Shown: positions 23,016-31,483 of the stretch, piece after piece
Numbering within the stretch: position 1 is the first letter of the stretch
Layout: each line of letters begins with the position of its first letter
The notes under the pieces: model-generated
Databases searched by the model: none
Told to the model about the DNA's origin: nothing
The model's input: the letters and a program-made list of their open reading frames with translations, nothing else
Program-made: the position numbers and the translations under genes
Assembly: GCA_016936215.1 (NCBI GenBank)
Contig: JAFGPL010000297.1
Span: forward strand, 1 to 35,033
From: Bacteroidales bacterium
GTDB taxonomy: Bacteria; Bacteroidota; Bacteroidia; Bacteroidales; UBA10428
Length of the DNA stretch: 35,033 nucleotides
Direction of reading: 5' to 3'

Positions 23016-25123
23016 CAGCTTATTACACTCCAGTCAACCGTGGTTTTTTTCATTGAGCCTATCAATGCAACCAGTTTGAAATTTTTTTCTTCAGCCAGTT
23101 CGGGATCATCACTCAGTATTTCTGTGGCAAGGTCCCTGGCAACCTGAATCAGTTGGCCGTCCCTGGCAAGGTTTGATATTTTCAGGTCAAAGGGCACCCC
23201 GCTTTGTTGTGTGCCTTCCATATCTCCGGGCCCCCGCAGTTTTAGGTCGGCTTCTGCAATTTCAAAGCCATCATTGGTAGCAACCATCGTGGTGATTCTT
23301 TTTTTTGCTTCTGCGCTGAGCTTGTATGAGGTCATTAGCAGGCAATAGCTTTGTTTGGCGCCCCGGCCCACCCGGCCCCTTAACTGGTGTAGTTGCGACA
23401 ACCCGAACCTTTCTGCACTTTCAATTACCATTACGTTGGCATTGGGAACATCAACACCTACCTCAATTACCGTGGTGGCAATAAGTATATGCGATTTTCC
23501 TTCGGCAAACAACTTCATTGAAGCATCTTTTTCTTCATTTTTCATCTGTCCGTGTACACAGGTTACAACATATTCGGGAGGGGGGAAGGCCCTTGCAAAT
23601 GCCTCATACCCGTCTTCAAGGTACTTATAATCCATTTTTTCAGATTCTTTTATCATCGGGTAGACCACATACACCTGGTGGCCGGCTTCAATCTGTTTCC
23701 GCAGAAACCCGAACATGGGCAGACGTTTTGAATCGAAATAATGAAATGTTTTTATGGGTTTCCTTCCCGGGGGAAGTTCGTCAATGACCGATACATCCAG
23801 GTCGCCATACAATGTCATGGCAAGGGTGCGGGGAATAGGGGTGGCTGTCATCACCAGTACATGCGGAAGATTGGTCTCATTTTTTTTCCAAAGCCTGGCA
23901 CGTTGGGCTACACCAAACCTGTGTTGTTCATCAATAACAACAAATCCGAGGCTCGCAAATTCAACAGTTTCTTCAAGCAGGGCATGGGTGCCGACCAGTA
24001 TCTGCAACTTACCACTTCTTAACTCCCCATGCAGCAGTTCGCGTTCTTTTTTCCTGGTGGAGCCGGTGAGCAAACCTATTTTAACATCCATGCCTTCGAG
24101 AAACCTGCATAACGTTTGGTAATGCTGGTTAGCAAGGATTTCGGTAGGTGCCATCAGGCATGCCTGGTAACCGTTGTCCAGGGTTATCAGCATTGCCATG
24201 AGGGCCACCAGTGTTTTGCCACTGCCAACATCGCCCTGTAACAGCCGGTTCATCTGCTTTCCCGAACCCATATCCCTGCGTATTTCTTTAATGACTTTCT
24301 TCTGCGCACCAGTGAGTTCAAAAGAAAGCTTCAGCTTATAGAAATTATTCAGGTAATCACCCACTTTCGAAAACATGATTCCTTTAAAACGTTGATGCCG
24401 GGTGAATTTTTGTTTCAGGATACTCATCTGGATGAGAAACAACTCTTCAAATTTCAGGCGATAAATGGCTTTTTCCAGAAATGCACTGTTTTTGGGAAGG
24501 TGGACATTAAAAAGTGCATCTTTTAACGGTAACAGGTGCTGCTGTGCCAGCAGGTAATCAGGCAGAGTCTCATCAATTTTGTCATAAACCACAGGCAGTA
24601 AAGTGGTAATAAGCTTCTGAATGGTTTTCGAACTGATATATTCGTTCTTTAGCTTTTCTGTTGTACTGTATTGGGGCGAAAAAGAAGGGTTCAGTTCATC
24701 ATTCAGCTTTTCAGCAGGTTCTATTTCGGGATGTGCAATGGAAAGTGTACCGTTGAACATGGCAGGCTTGCCGAAAACGATATACTCTTTTTCTGCCTGG
24801 AAACTTTTCAACACCCAGTTTATGGCCTGAAACCAAACCAGGTTGATATTTTTGCTTCCATCGGTAAAAACGGCAATAAGTCTCTTTTTTCTTGGATGCC
24901 CTTCTGTCCTGAAAGTTACAATGTGACCTTTGAGTTGAATGTATGCCTGCGTGGTGTTTATTTCTTCAATATTATAGATTTTCGTTCTGTCAATATATTT
25001 GTAAGGAAAATGGTACAGCAGGTCACGAAAGGTGAAAATGCCCAGCTCCCGGGCCAGCAATTCTGCCCTCTTCGGCCCTACACCCTTTAGATATTTTATT
25101 TCCTGTTCCAGATATGATGCCAT
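23015..25123 (-). CDS. recG: ATP-dependent DNA helicase RecG
   Basis: Remodels stalled replication forks and Holliday junctions. The protein has 702 residues from the ATG giving MASYLEQEIKYLKGVGPKRAE; six more residues precede it in frame. An N-terminal wedge/OB domain covers about 55-145. Walker A is LLQGDVGSGKT with K303. Motif II is the superfamily 2 box VIDEQHRFG (DEQH at 398-401). VMTATPIPRTL, IATTVIEVGVDVPNA and QLRGRVGRG follow as motifs III, V and VI. The length matches other RecG proteins. It is translationally coupled to the comB-like gene and divergent from the methyltransferase, with 72 bases between starts. Confidence 0.97.
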   Translation of the reverse strand: MASYLEQEIKYLKGVGPKRAELLARELGIFTFRDLLYHFPYKYIDRTKIYNIEEINTTQAYIQLKGHIVTFRTEGHPRKKRLIAVFTDGSKNINLVWFQAINWVLKSFQAEKEYIVFGKPAMFNGTLSIAHPEIEPAEKLNDELNPSFSPQYSTTEKLKNEYISSKTIQKLITTLLPVVYDKIDETLPDYLLAQQHLLPLKDALFNVHLPKNSAFLEKAIYRLKFEELFLIQMSILKQKFTRHQRFKGIMFSKVGDYLNNFYKLKLSFELTGAQKKVIKEIRRDMGSGKQMNRLLQGDVGSGKTLVALMAMLITLDNGYQACLMAPTEILANQHYQTLCRFLEGMDVKIGLLTGSTRKKERELLHGELRSGKLQILVGTHALLEETVEFASLGFVVIDEQHRFGVAQRARLWKKNETNLPHVLVMTATPIPRTLAMTLYGDLDVSVIDELPPGRKPIKTFHYFDSKRLPMFGFLRKQIEAGHQVYVVYPMIKESEKMDYKYLEDGYEAFARAFPPPEYVVTCVHGQMKNEEKDASMKLFAEGKSHILIATTVIEVGVDVPNANVMVIESAERFGLSQLHQLRGRVGRGAKQSYCLLMTSYKLSAEAKKRITTMVATNDGFEIAEADLKLRGPGDMEGTQQSGVPFDLKISNLARDGQLIQVARDLATEILSDDPELAEEKNFKLVALIGSMKKTTVDWSVIS

Positions 25124-25195
25124 TGGGTATGTGTTTGTCAAAAATGCTTACTTTTGCCAGCCGGGTTTGTTTTCAAATACAACCATTTCCTGATT

Positions 25196-25984
25196 ATGGC
25201 AGCGGTAAATATAGCACTTCGGTATCTTTCTTACAAGCTCTTTGCAGGGCATAAACACGGGCATGGCATTCATTCTCCTTTTGTTTACGGATTTGTAAGG
25301 GAAGTTCTAAAGCCGAAAGGGCTGAATGAAGACATGCTGAAGATTGAACAAATACGAAAGGCCCTTTTAAAAAGCAAAAAAGAGGTGCCTGCGTATAATT
25401 TCGGGGCAGGTTCGAAAATCAACGCAGGCAGGATGAAGACTCTCGGGTCAGTTGTAAAAAATTCATCGGTATCAAAGAAATACGGAAAAATGCTGTACCG
25501 TATGGTAAAATATTATAATCCCGATATGATCGTTGAATTAGGCACTTCGGCGGGTATAAGTACCCTGTACATGGCAATGGCAAATACCAGGAAAAAGGTT
25601 ATCACGATTGAAGGTAACAAAGTGCTTGCTGACATTGCAACCGAAACTTTCAGACAATTTAAACTCTCAAACATCGAAGTGATAAATGGTGTTTTTGATG
25701 AAGTATTGCCCGGATTGCTAAAAAGCTGCACCGGCAGGGTTTTGTTTTATATTGACGGCAACCACAGGGGGAAGGCCACGATAGATTATTTCAGGTTTTT
25801 CAGCAGTTTTGCCTCAGAATCTCTGATGGTATTTGACGATATCAATTGGTCGGAAGACATGTATCAGGCATGGAAACTAATAAGGGCTGACAAAGGGGTG
25901 AAGGTCTCTGTTTATCTTTTCAGGATGGGGGTTGTAATTACAGGCCCAAAATACCTGAAGCAGGATTATGTGATAAAATATTAG
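25196..25984 (+). CDS. Class I SAM-dependent methyltransferase (O-methyltransferase-like)
   Basis: The protein has 262 residues from the ATG at MAAVNIALRYLSYKLF; a TTG 42 bases earlier gives a less likely extension. The SAM-binding motif I is MIVELGTSAGISTLYMA (111-127), followed by KKVITIEGNKVLADIA with the acidic residue that binds the SAM ribose. VLFYIDGNHRGKATIDYF and MVFDDINWSEDMYQAW resemble the metal-binding stretch of catechol-type O-methyltransferases. The N-terminal 70 residues contain the Bacteroidota-type HKHGHGIHSPFVYGFV segment. The methyl acceptor is unknown. No operon partner is obvious. Confidence 0.88.
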   Translation: MAAVNIALRYLSYKLFAGHKHGHGIHSPFVYGFVREVLKPKGLNEDMLKIEQIRKALLKSKKEVPAYNFGAGSKINAGRMKTLGSVVKNSSVSKKYGKMLYRMVKYYNPDMIVELGTSAGISTLYMAMANTRKKVITIEGNKVLADIATETFRQFKLSNIEVINGVFDEVLPGLLKSCTGRVLFYIDGNHRGKATIDYFRFFSSFASESLMVFDDINWSEDMYQAWKLIRADKGVKVSVYLFRMGVVITGPKYLKQDYVIKY

Positions 25985-26041
25985 GCTGCAGGGTTTATTT
26001 TTTTTATTATACAGGCTTAAAAGAAGATGATAAATACTATT

Positions 26042-26053
26042 TTTACCGGTAAA
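26042..26053. promoter_or_regulatory. 12-bp perfect palindrome before the ABC ATPase gene
   Basis: TTTACCGGTAAA is a perfect palindrome 17 bases before the ATG of the ABC ATPase. This is a fitting place for an operator. No regulator is nearby, and chance is not excluded. Confidence 0.3.
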
Positions 26054-26070
26054 CATCAGAGACAGTACTC

Positions 26071-26778
26071 ATGGATTCAATTATCAGGCTAAACGGCATT
26101 GTCAAGAATTATGTGGTAGGAACCCAGGTTGTAAGGGCTTTGCGTTCACTCTCAACCGAAATACACAAAAATGAGTATGTTGCCATAATGGGGCCATCAG
26201 GCTCCGGCAAATCTACACTGATGAACATTATCGGATGCCTCGATACCCCGACTGACGGGGAATATATCCTCAATGGCAAAGATGTGAGCAAAATGGAGGA
26301 CAACCAACTGGCAGAAATACGCAACACTGAAATAGGTTTTGTTTTTCAGACTTTTAACCTCTTGCCGCGCTACACGGCCTTAGAAAATGTGATGCTCCCG
26401 CTGATATATGCCGGTATGCCCAAGCACGACCGGGTAAAACGGGCAGAGGAGGTACTGGAAAGCGTGGGGCTTACCGACCGCAAGCTGCACAAACCGAATG
26501 AGCTTTCTGGCGGACAGCGGCAACGCGTGGCTGTGGCCCGTGCCCTTGTTAACAAACCGTCAATCATTCTTGCTGACGAACCCACGGGTAACCTCGATTC
26601 TAAAACTTCGGTAGATATAATGGCGCTTTTCCAGGAAATCCATTCCCATGGAAATACCATCATCCTGGTAACCCACGAAGAAGATATTGCAAGACACGCG
26701 AGAAGGATCATCCGTCTGATTGACGGGGAGATTGAATACGACAGGAAAAATACCCATCCGATAGTTGAGCCGGTATAA
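26071..26778 (+). CDS. ABC transporter ATP-binding protein, MacB/LolD type
   Basis: The protein has 235 residues with Walker [10 protein letters not shown] (41-49), Q-loop [17 protein letters not shown], signature [15 protein letters not shown] (from 145), Walker [16 protein letters not shown] and the H-loop [10 protein letters not shown] (H202). The [23 protein letters not shown]-type start and the TGNLDS sequence place it in the MacB/LolD/FtsE branch, which works with FtsX-like permeases in mechanotransmission or lipoprotein release. No permease gene lies beside it. It must therefore use a partner encoded elsewhere. A 12-bp palindrome lies just upstream. Confidence 0.95.
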   Translation: MDSIIRLNGIVKNYVVGTQVVRALRSLSTEIHKNEYVAIMGPSGSGKSTLMNIIGCLDTPTDGEYILNGKDVSKMEDNQLAEIRNTEIGFVFQTFNLLPRYTALENVMLPLIYAGMPKHDRVKRAEEVLESVGLTDRKLHKPNELSGGQRQRVAVARALVNKPSIILADEPTGNLDSKTSVDIMALFQEIHSHGNTIILVTHEEDIARHARRIIRLIDGEIEYDRKNTHPIVEPV

Positions 26779-26795
26779 ACATTTTGCAATGTTTA
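26776..26795 (+). terminator. Weak AT-rich hairpin after the ABC gene
   Basis: TAAACATT (26776-26783) and AATGTTTA (26788-26795) form an 8-bp stem with loop TTGC that begins at the stop codon. Only a short T-rich stretch follows. It may reduce but not stop read-through into the cobalamin gene 26 bp on. Confidence 0.35.
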
Positions 26796-26820
26796 CTGTT
26801 TTCATCTTAAAAATTAAACA

Positions 26821-27372
26821 ATGAAAATATATACCAAAGGGGGTGATACAGGGGAAACCTCGTTACTTGGAGGGAAAAGGGTAAAGAAGTCGGATACCAG
26901 GATTGAGGCTTACGGAACTGTTGATGAACTTATTGCTTTTACAGGGCTGCTCAGGGACAGGGAGGTTGCCCCTGTAATTAAAAACACACTGATCAGGATA
27001 CAGGACAGGCTGATGGTATGCGCTTCTATCCTGGCTGCAGATTGTGATGATTGTCAAACACGAATACCCGCACTTGATGAAGAGGATGTTATCTTTCTTG
27101 AACAGGAAATTGACCGCATGAGCGAAATAATTCCGCCAATCAGATCTTTCATTTTGCCCGGGGGAAACGAAACCGTATCATTGTGCCATGTGGTACGCAC
27201 CATATGCCGAAGGGCTGAAAGAAGAATCATTGCATTGGAAGAACAGGGTACAGTACCTGAATTGGTAATCAGTTACATAAACAGGTTGTCTGATTATTTT
27301 TTCATATTATCTCGTTTCTTATCATTTGAATTTCAGGCAGATGAAATAAAATGGCCCTCAAAAGTTGATTAA
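26821..27372 (+). CDS. Cob(I)yrinic acid a,c-diamide adenosyltransferase, PduO type
   Basis: Transfers the adenosyl group of ATP to reduced cobalamin, giving the B12 coenzyme used by enzymes such as methylmalonyl-CoA mutase. The 183 residues form the expected five-helix bundle. MKIYTKGGDTGETSLLGGKR is the ATP-binding N-terminal signature of PduO-type enzymes. SDTRIEAYGTVDEL (with the conserved Asp/Glu) and LCHVVRTICRRAERRI (the RxxxRRxER-type arginines) complete the site. It lies 42 bp after the ABC ATPase on the same strand, with a weak hairpin between. The promoter of the next gene begins inside its 3' end. Confidence 0.95.
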   Translation: MKIYTKGGDTGETSLLGGKRVKKSDTRIEAYGTVDELIAFTGLLRDREVAPVIKNTLIRIQDRLMVCASILAADCDDCQTRIPALDEEDVIFLEQEIDRMSEIIPPIRSFILPGGNETVSLCHVVRTICRRAERRIIALEEQGTVPELVISYINRLSDYFFILSRFLSFEFQADEIKWPSKVD

Positions 27373-27393
27373 ATAATAATTTTTCTATATTTG
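27365..27393 (+). promoter_or_regulatory. Bacteroidota promoter for the DUF2795 gene
   Basis: TATATTTG at 27386-27393 is a perfect TAnnTTTG -7 element. TTG at 27365-27367, inside the end of the preceding gene, is a fair -33 element with 18 bases between. The ATG at 27432 leaves a leader of about 30 bases. Confidence 0.7.
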
Positions 27394-27431
27394 CACTTTT
27401 TTAGGGTAAAACTTTTTAAATTTCAGCAATT

Positions 27432-27653
27432 ATGTATTGGACACTAGAACTCGCATCAAAACTTGAAGATGCTCCATGGCCAGCCACAAAAGATGAGCTA
27501 ATTGACTTTGCCATCCGTTCAGGTGCCCCAATGGAAGTTATAGAAAATTTGCAGGAGATAGAAGACGAGGGTGAGATATACGAGAGTATCGAAGATATCT
27601 GGCCCGATTATCCCAGTAAAGATGACTTTTTCTTCAACGAAGATGAATATTAG
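27432..27653 (+). CDS. DUF2795 family small acidic protein
   Basis: A 73-residue cytosolic protein. It starts MYWTLELASKLEDAPWPATKDELIDFA, which matches the short DUF2795 helical domain (W/P-x-T/S-K-x-E-L near residues 16-22). A helix with GAPMEVIENLQEIED follows. The last 30 residues are strongly acidic (Asp/Glu at about half of the positions), ending FFFNEDEY. Function of the family is not known to me. It has its own strong promoter and a terminator, so it is a single-gene unit. High acidity suggests binding to a basic partner, but this is only a guess. Confidence 0.88.
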   Translation: MYWTLELASKLEDAPWPATKDELIDFAIRSGAPMEVIENLQEIEDEGEIYESIEDIWPDYPSKDDFFFNEDEY

Positions 27654-27657
27654 TAGA

Positions 27658-27685
27658 GGGATTGGATTTACCAGTCCCTTTTTCT
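27658..27685 (+). terminator. Terminator of the DUF2795 gene
   Basis: GGGATTGG (27658-27665) pairs with CCAGTCCC (27671-27678) with one G-T pair and a five-base loop. A T-rich run follows. The convergent OstA-like gene ends at 27688. Confidence 0.8.
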
Positions 27686-27687
27686 TT

Positions 27688-29232
27688 CTATTCTGTCCAG
27701 ATAAAAATTTCTTCCTTGCTTTTAGGCCTTAGGTTTTCCAGCCATTTAAAGTCTTTCATTCTTTTTTGGTCTTCAGGAAGCTCGTCAAGAGGGTATAACA
27801 CAGCGTTCGGGTTTGGAAACGATTTGATGACATCTACCTTTCCTTCTTTCCACAAAATAATAATATTTGCACTTTCTGATTTATTTACCCCGATAAGGTC
27901 TTCTTCATCTTTGATATAATACAATGACTCCCCGTTTCCGTTGACATCAATTTGGTATAGTTCATTATCGGCAAAATAGCAAATCATGTCCCTTCCTTTT
28001 ATCTGGTTGAATTTTGAAGAATCAACAAAGCTTGCGATAAAAGCCGATTGCTGGAGGTACATCTTATCAATCCTGCGGTTTTTGGTGGCAATTTCGATAT
28101 ACTGCGAGCTCAATTGGTTATCCTGCGACCAAAGTACGGGGTTATGATACAGCCTTATAACAGAATCGGCAAAAGAGTATGTCATCGAATCGCATTTACC
28201 CTGCATATCTGCTTTGAACAGTTTAACCCTGAAATACGCCCTGATGAGCTTATTGCCCGCGGTATCGAGTTCAGACCTCAGGGTATCGGCATGCACAAAT
28301 ATCGAGTCCTCGTCGTTGATCTGGATGAAAACAGCGCTGTCTGTGAGCAGTGCCTCTTCGGTATTCTCATTGTAATCGGCAAAGTGGCCAAGTAACAGTA
28401 TATTTTGTTCGGGGTCGAACAGTTGCACATTATGGTATGCTTTGCCAAAACCGTTGTCCTGCTCATAATACAAGCTGTCACCCTTAATAGTTTGTTTCTT
28501 GTTTTCGATATAGGCATTCTTTTTCAGCATCGAGATATTTTGTTCCATGTCGTACCACCCGTCTTCGCAGTATATGTAACTGCTGTCGCCAATTATCCTG
28601 GTAGGGCCCTGCATGTAGGCCATATTTATTTCTGTATTGTACTCAAGGGTGTCGGAGTAAATGGTATAGTCGGGATTGATAATTACCACACTGTCTTTGA
28701 AAAAGTACATGTGTTGCCGGGCATAGTAATAACCGATAAGGCTCCGAAGGTTGTTTTCACCCCTGACAATATTTGCTGAATGTGTATAATAGCCGATGTT
28801 GTCTTTCATATCGAAATCCAGGATGCTTGTGGTCAGTTCGTTGTCTTTATCAAGAAGCCTTACATTGCCTTCGACCTGGGCAAGTCTGGTATTTCCGTCG
28901 TAGTGAAGGTAATCTCCGTAAAGGTGCAGCGTGTCCCCCTGGTTGATGTAAATACGGTTGTAGGCATCAAGAGAATTAAGTTCAGGATAATAGTATGCAC
29001 TGTCACAATTCATAACCGCACCCTCGTGCCTGAATACCACATTGTCCCATAGCCTGAATGCACCATTGGCAATGAACTTGTCATACTCCATGTTTTCGGC
29101 ATCATATTCAATCTGCCGGGTTTCCTGTGCACTACTGTTAAAAGATGAAACAATCAAAAGAAAGATCAATGCCGGAAACCAAAGATATCCGTCAAAGTGA
29201 TACGCCAGTTTTTTTTTATGCGGCTGCAGCAT
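27688..29232 (-). CDS. OstA/LptA-like outer-membrane biogenesis protein
   Basis: The protein has 514 residues with an N-terminal hydrophobic segment (about 16-34, WFPALIFLLIVSSFNSSAQ). The body is made of regularly spaced beta-strand repeats such as GDTLHLYGDYLHYDGN, ARQHMYFFKDSVVIIN and RIIGDSSYIYCEDGWY. This is the OstA/LptA-type fold that binds lipopolysaccharide acyl chains in the periplasm. Bacteroidota carry this long OstA-like form rather than a short LptA. It is the last gene of the - strand cluster, six bases after the SurA-like gene. That supports a shared role in outer-membrane assembly. Confidence 0.88.
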   Translation of the reverse strand: MLQPHKKKLAYHFDGYLWFPALIFLLIVSSFNSSAQETRQIEYDAENMEYDKFIANGAFRLWDNVVFRHEGAVMNCDSAYYYPELNSLDAYNRIYINQGDTLHLYGDYLHYDGNTRLAQVEGNVRLLDKDNELTTSILDFDMKDNIGYYTHSANIVRGENNLRSLIGYYYARQHMYFFKDSVVIINPDYTIYSDTLEYNTEINMAYMQGPTRIIGDSSYIYCEDGWYDMEQNISMLKKNAYIENKKQTIKGDSLYYEQDNGFGKAYHNVQLFDPEQNILLLGHFADYNENTEEALLTDSAVFIQINDEDSIFVHADTLRSELDTAGNKLIRAYFRVKLFKADMQGKCDSMTYSFADSVIRLYHNPVLWSQDNQLSSQYIEIATKNRRIDKMYLQQSAFIASFVDSSKFNQIKGRDMICYFADNELYQIDVNGNGESLYYIKDEEDLIGVNKSESANIIILWKEGKVDVIKSFPNPNAVLYPLDELPEDQKRMKDFKWLENLRPKSKEEIFIWTE

Positions 29233-29238
29233 AAAGCT

Positions 29239-30576
29239 TTATTTCAACCATTCGTCAAAAGAAAAATCACAGTTTTTATACCTGTCTTCTATCTTAACAT
29301 AAGTAGTCTTGATCTTATCTGCGATCCAGTTCATAAATATCTCGTTTTCTTTTGCTGCCAGGGCCATTTGTTTGAACAGGCTATAATCCTCTTTAAGGTT
29401 GGCGACATGTGGGTTCGACCTTGATTTTAGTTTTACGATTTTATAAATGGTTTTACCTGTTTTGTCCATTGTCTCATATGGTTGAGAGATTTCACCCACT
29501 CCGAGTTTATTGATCACGATATAATCGCGGGTATCGAATTCATCAAGTTCAAATTTTGAGTTGCCGGTGTTGGGGTTGACCAGGTTGCCTTCGTTTAGTC
29601 TTGTATCTTTATCTTCTGAATAATATAGCGCTGCAGTTTCGAATTTTAAAGAATCAAGCCTGATAAGCGTGAGGATACTGTCGAGTCTTTCTTCGGTCTT
29701 TATTTTCTCTTCTGCAGTTATTTTAGGTTTCATCAGTATATGCCGGGTATGTATCCTGTCACCTTGCCTGTTAAGAAGTTGAATAATATGATACCCGAAC
29801 GATGACTCTACGATTCTTGAAACCTGTCCTATTTTTAGTGCTGAGGCAGCTTTGGTGTATTCGACATCAAGTTCGCCTTTGTAGACATAACCGATATCAC
29901 CACCTTTGGCTGCTGACCCCGGGTCTTCAGAATATAAAACTGCCAGGGTGGCAAAGTTTTCACCATCTATGATACGCTGACGGAGACTGAGCAGTTTTTC
30001 GCGAACGTCAAGCACTGCTTTTTCACTCGATGCCGGATAAAGCACGATCTGGCTAACTTCAACCTGGGCATTGATATAGGGTATGCTGTCGGGAGACAGC
30101 TTTTTATAAAATGCCCTGATTTCAGAAGGGGTGATCTTGAGGTCTTTCACAATCTCAGACCTCATTCTCTCTGTAAGGAGTTGCTCGCGTATGGCATCCC
30201 TGTTGTCGTCTTTTATTTCAAGAATAGATTTGTTGAAGTATGCTTCAAGTTTTTCTTCAGAACCAATCTGGTTTACAAAATGCTGCATTCTCTGGTCAAG
30301 GGCACTTTCAACCTGAAGATCGGTTACTTCAATACTGTCCACCTGTGCCTGGTTTACCATTAGTTTTTGGGTAAGCAAACCTTCAAGAATACTGCATCGA
30401 AGTCCTTCGTATGGATCCTGCCCCTGCTGTATCATTGAAGCATATTCTCTTTCAATATCAGAAAACAATATTTTTTTATCGCCGATAACGGCAACCAGTT
30501 CATCAACAATAATGGGCTGGGCGTGAGCCTGTAAACTTAAAAATAGAATGAAAAACGGTGTGAATAACCTTTGCAT
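29239..30576 (-). CDS. SurA-like periplasmic peptidyl-prolyl isomerase/chaperone
   Basis: The protein has 445 residues with a signal peptide (MQRLFTPFFILFLSLQAHA). The SurA N-terminal helical chaperone domain spans about 21-160. Two parvulin domains follow, about 172-270 and 274-385. In the first, the N-terminal active-site His is Gln (VSQIVLY, Q176) while the C-terminal His stays (SFGYHII, H263). In the second the N-terminal His stays (TRHILM, H279) but the C-terminal position is Tyr (TIYKIV, Y378). It should escort outer-membrane proteins through the periplasm. Nine bases separate it from the upstream lipoprotein gene. Confidence 0.93.
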   Translation of the reverse strand: MQRLFTPFFILFLSLQAHAQPIIVDELVAVIGDKKILFSDIEREYASMIQQGQDPYEGLRCSILEGLLTQKLMVNQAQVDSIEVTDLQVESALDQRMQHFVNQIGSEEKLEAYFNKSILEIKDDNRDAIREQLLTERMRSEIVKDLKITPSEIRAFYKKLSPDSIPYINAQVEVSQIVLYPASSEKAVLDVREKLLSLRQRIIDGENFATLAVLYSEDPGSAAKGGDIGYVYKGELDVEYTKAASALKIGQVSRIVESSFGYHIIQLLNRQGDRIHTRHILMKPKITAEEKIKTEERLDSILTLIRLDSLKFETAALYYSEDKDTRLNEGNLVNPNTGNSKFELDEFDTRDYIVINKLGVGEISQPYETMDKTGKTIYKIVKLKSRSNPHVANLKEDYSLFKQMALAAKENEIFMNWIADKIKTTYVKIEDRYKNCDFSFDEWLK

Positions 30577-30585
30577 GATATTTAA

Positions 30586-31434
30586 TTAATAAATTGTAAA
30601 ATAACCTTTGTTGAGGGCATCGTTGTATATATTTGACTCAAGCTTGTTGATAAGCTGAATTTTCCTTTTGTTCGCAATTATGGTGCGGATATCTTCCATA
30701 ACATAGCTGAGCGGGGCCACGCTGCCAATGAGCCTGAAATCCTTGAGGTCTACAAAATAATAATATGTCGAATCTTTAACTTCATAGTTTTTGCGGTACC
30801 GTAAAAGATTTTGTGGATTGTCTATCCTGTAAGGCAGTTCTTTTTCTATCTCTGCAAAATTTACCCAGTCATCGTTGTAGTATTCATATTTTTCTGCATG
30901 CTGAAATGTGTAGGCTTCAAGTTTTTTAAGGTCTTCCTCATCCTCCGACCTGTAAAGTCTTCTTAATTCCCAAATATTTGGCGCTTTTCTTGGTACTTTA
31001 ACAAAAACTGCTTTAACAAGATTTTCATTCAGCAGAAAGTTGGCCGGGTTGTCATTGTAATATTTTTCTATCTCAACAATACCAATAATGGTGTCAAGCT
31101 TTTGTTTTATAAGGCTTTGTTCATATTTAAAAATCAGAAGTGACGATCTGTAGTTTTCAAGCTGTTCATCTACATTCTTTTCCTCTTCGGTAAGGTTCAG
31201 TTCGGCACGCCTTAGAAGCAATTGTTTTCGTACCCATTTGTCAATATAATCGTTAGCCAGGACTATACTGTCAGATTTCGAAATGTTATCGGGTATAACA
31301 TTGTCAAGGTTGGCCGGATAAAGATATTTATCAAAAACCCTTACCACAGGTGATTCGGCAGGGGTATCTTTTCCATGCTTACACCCGGCTGCAGCCATTA
31401 CAGCCAGCAAAATAAACACCGCTTTTTTCGTCAT
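30586..31434 (-). CDS. Degenerate PPIase-like lipoprotein
   Basis: The protein has 282 residues with lipobox AAGC (Cys18). Residues 55-135 are helical and Lys/Glu-rich, like the SurA/PpiD chaperone part (NDYIDKWVRKQLLLRRAEL). Residues 135-245 follow the parvulin layout (strand NLVKAVFVKV, helix, WVNFAEIEKELPY, strand TYYYFVDLKDFR), but both active-site His are missing. The last 40 residues return to a helix (DIRTIIANKRKIQLINKLES), as in SurA-type swapped chaperone domains. It lies between two active-looking PPIase genes and probably acts as a chaperone without isomerase activity. That is inference. Confidence 0.82.
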   Translation of the reverse strand: MTKKAVFILLAVMAAAGCKHGKDTPAESPVVRVFDKYLYPANLDNVIPDNISKSDSIVLANDYIDKWVRKQLLLRRAELNLTEEEKNVDEQLENYRSSLLIFKYEQSLIKQKLDTIIGIVEIEKYYNDNPANFLLNENLVKAVFVKVPRKAPNIWELRRLYRSEDEEDLKKLEAYTFQHAEKYEYYNDDWVNFAEIEKELPYRIDNPQNLLRYRKNYEVKDSTYYYFVDLKDFRLIGSVAPLSYVMEDIRTIIANKRKIQLINKLESNIYNDALNKGYFTIY

Positions 31435-31483
31435 GCCAAATAATTATGGTTATCAGAACAACTAAACCAGTCTACCTGAATTG

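Noticed and set aside
22425-23147. 240-codon open frame on the + strand across comB and recG
   Set aside because: It is antisense to two well-supported genes and crosses their junction; no domain is recognisable.
24671-25090. 139-codon open frame on the + strand inside recG
   Set aside because: It is antisense to the RecG N-terminal domain and has no start context or family signature.
26370-26789. 139-codon open frame on the - strand across the ABC ATPase
   Set aside because: It mirrors the ABC gene; its Ser/Arg-rich composition is what antisense of such genes gives.
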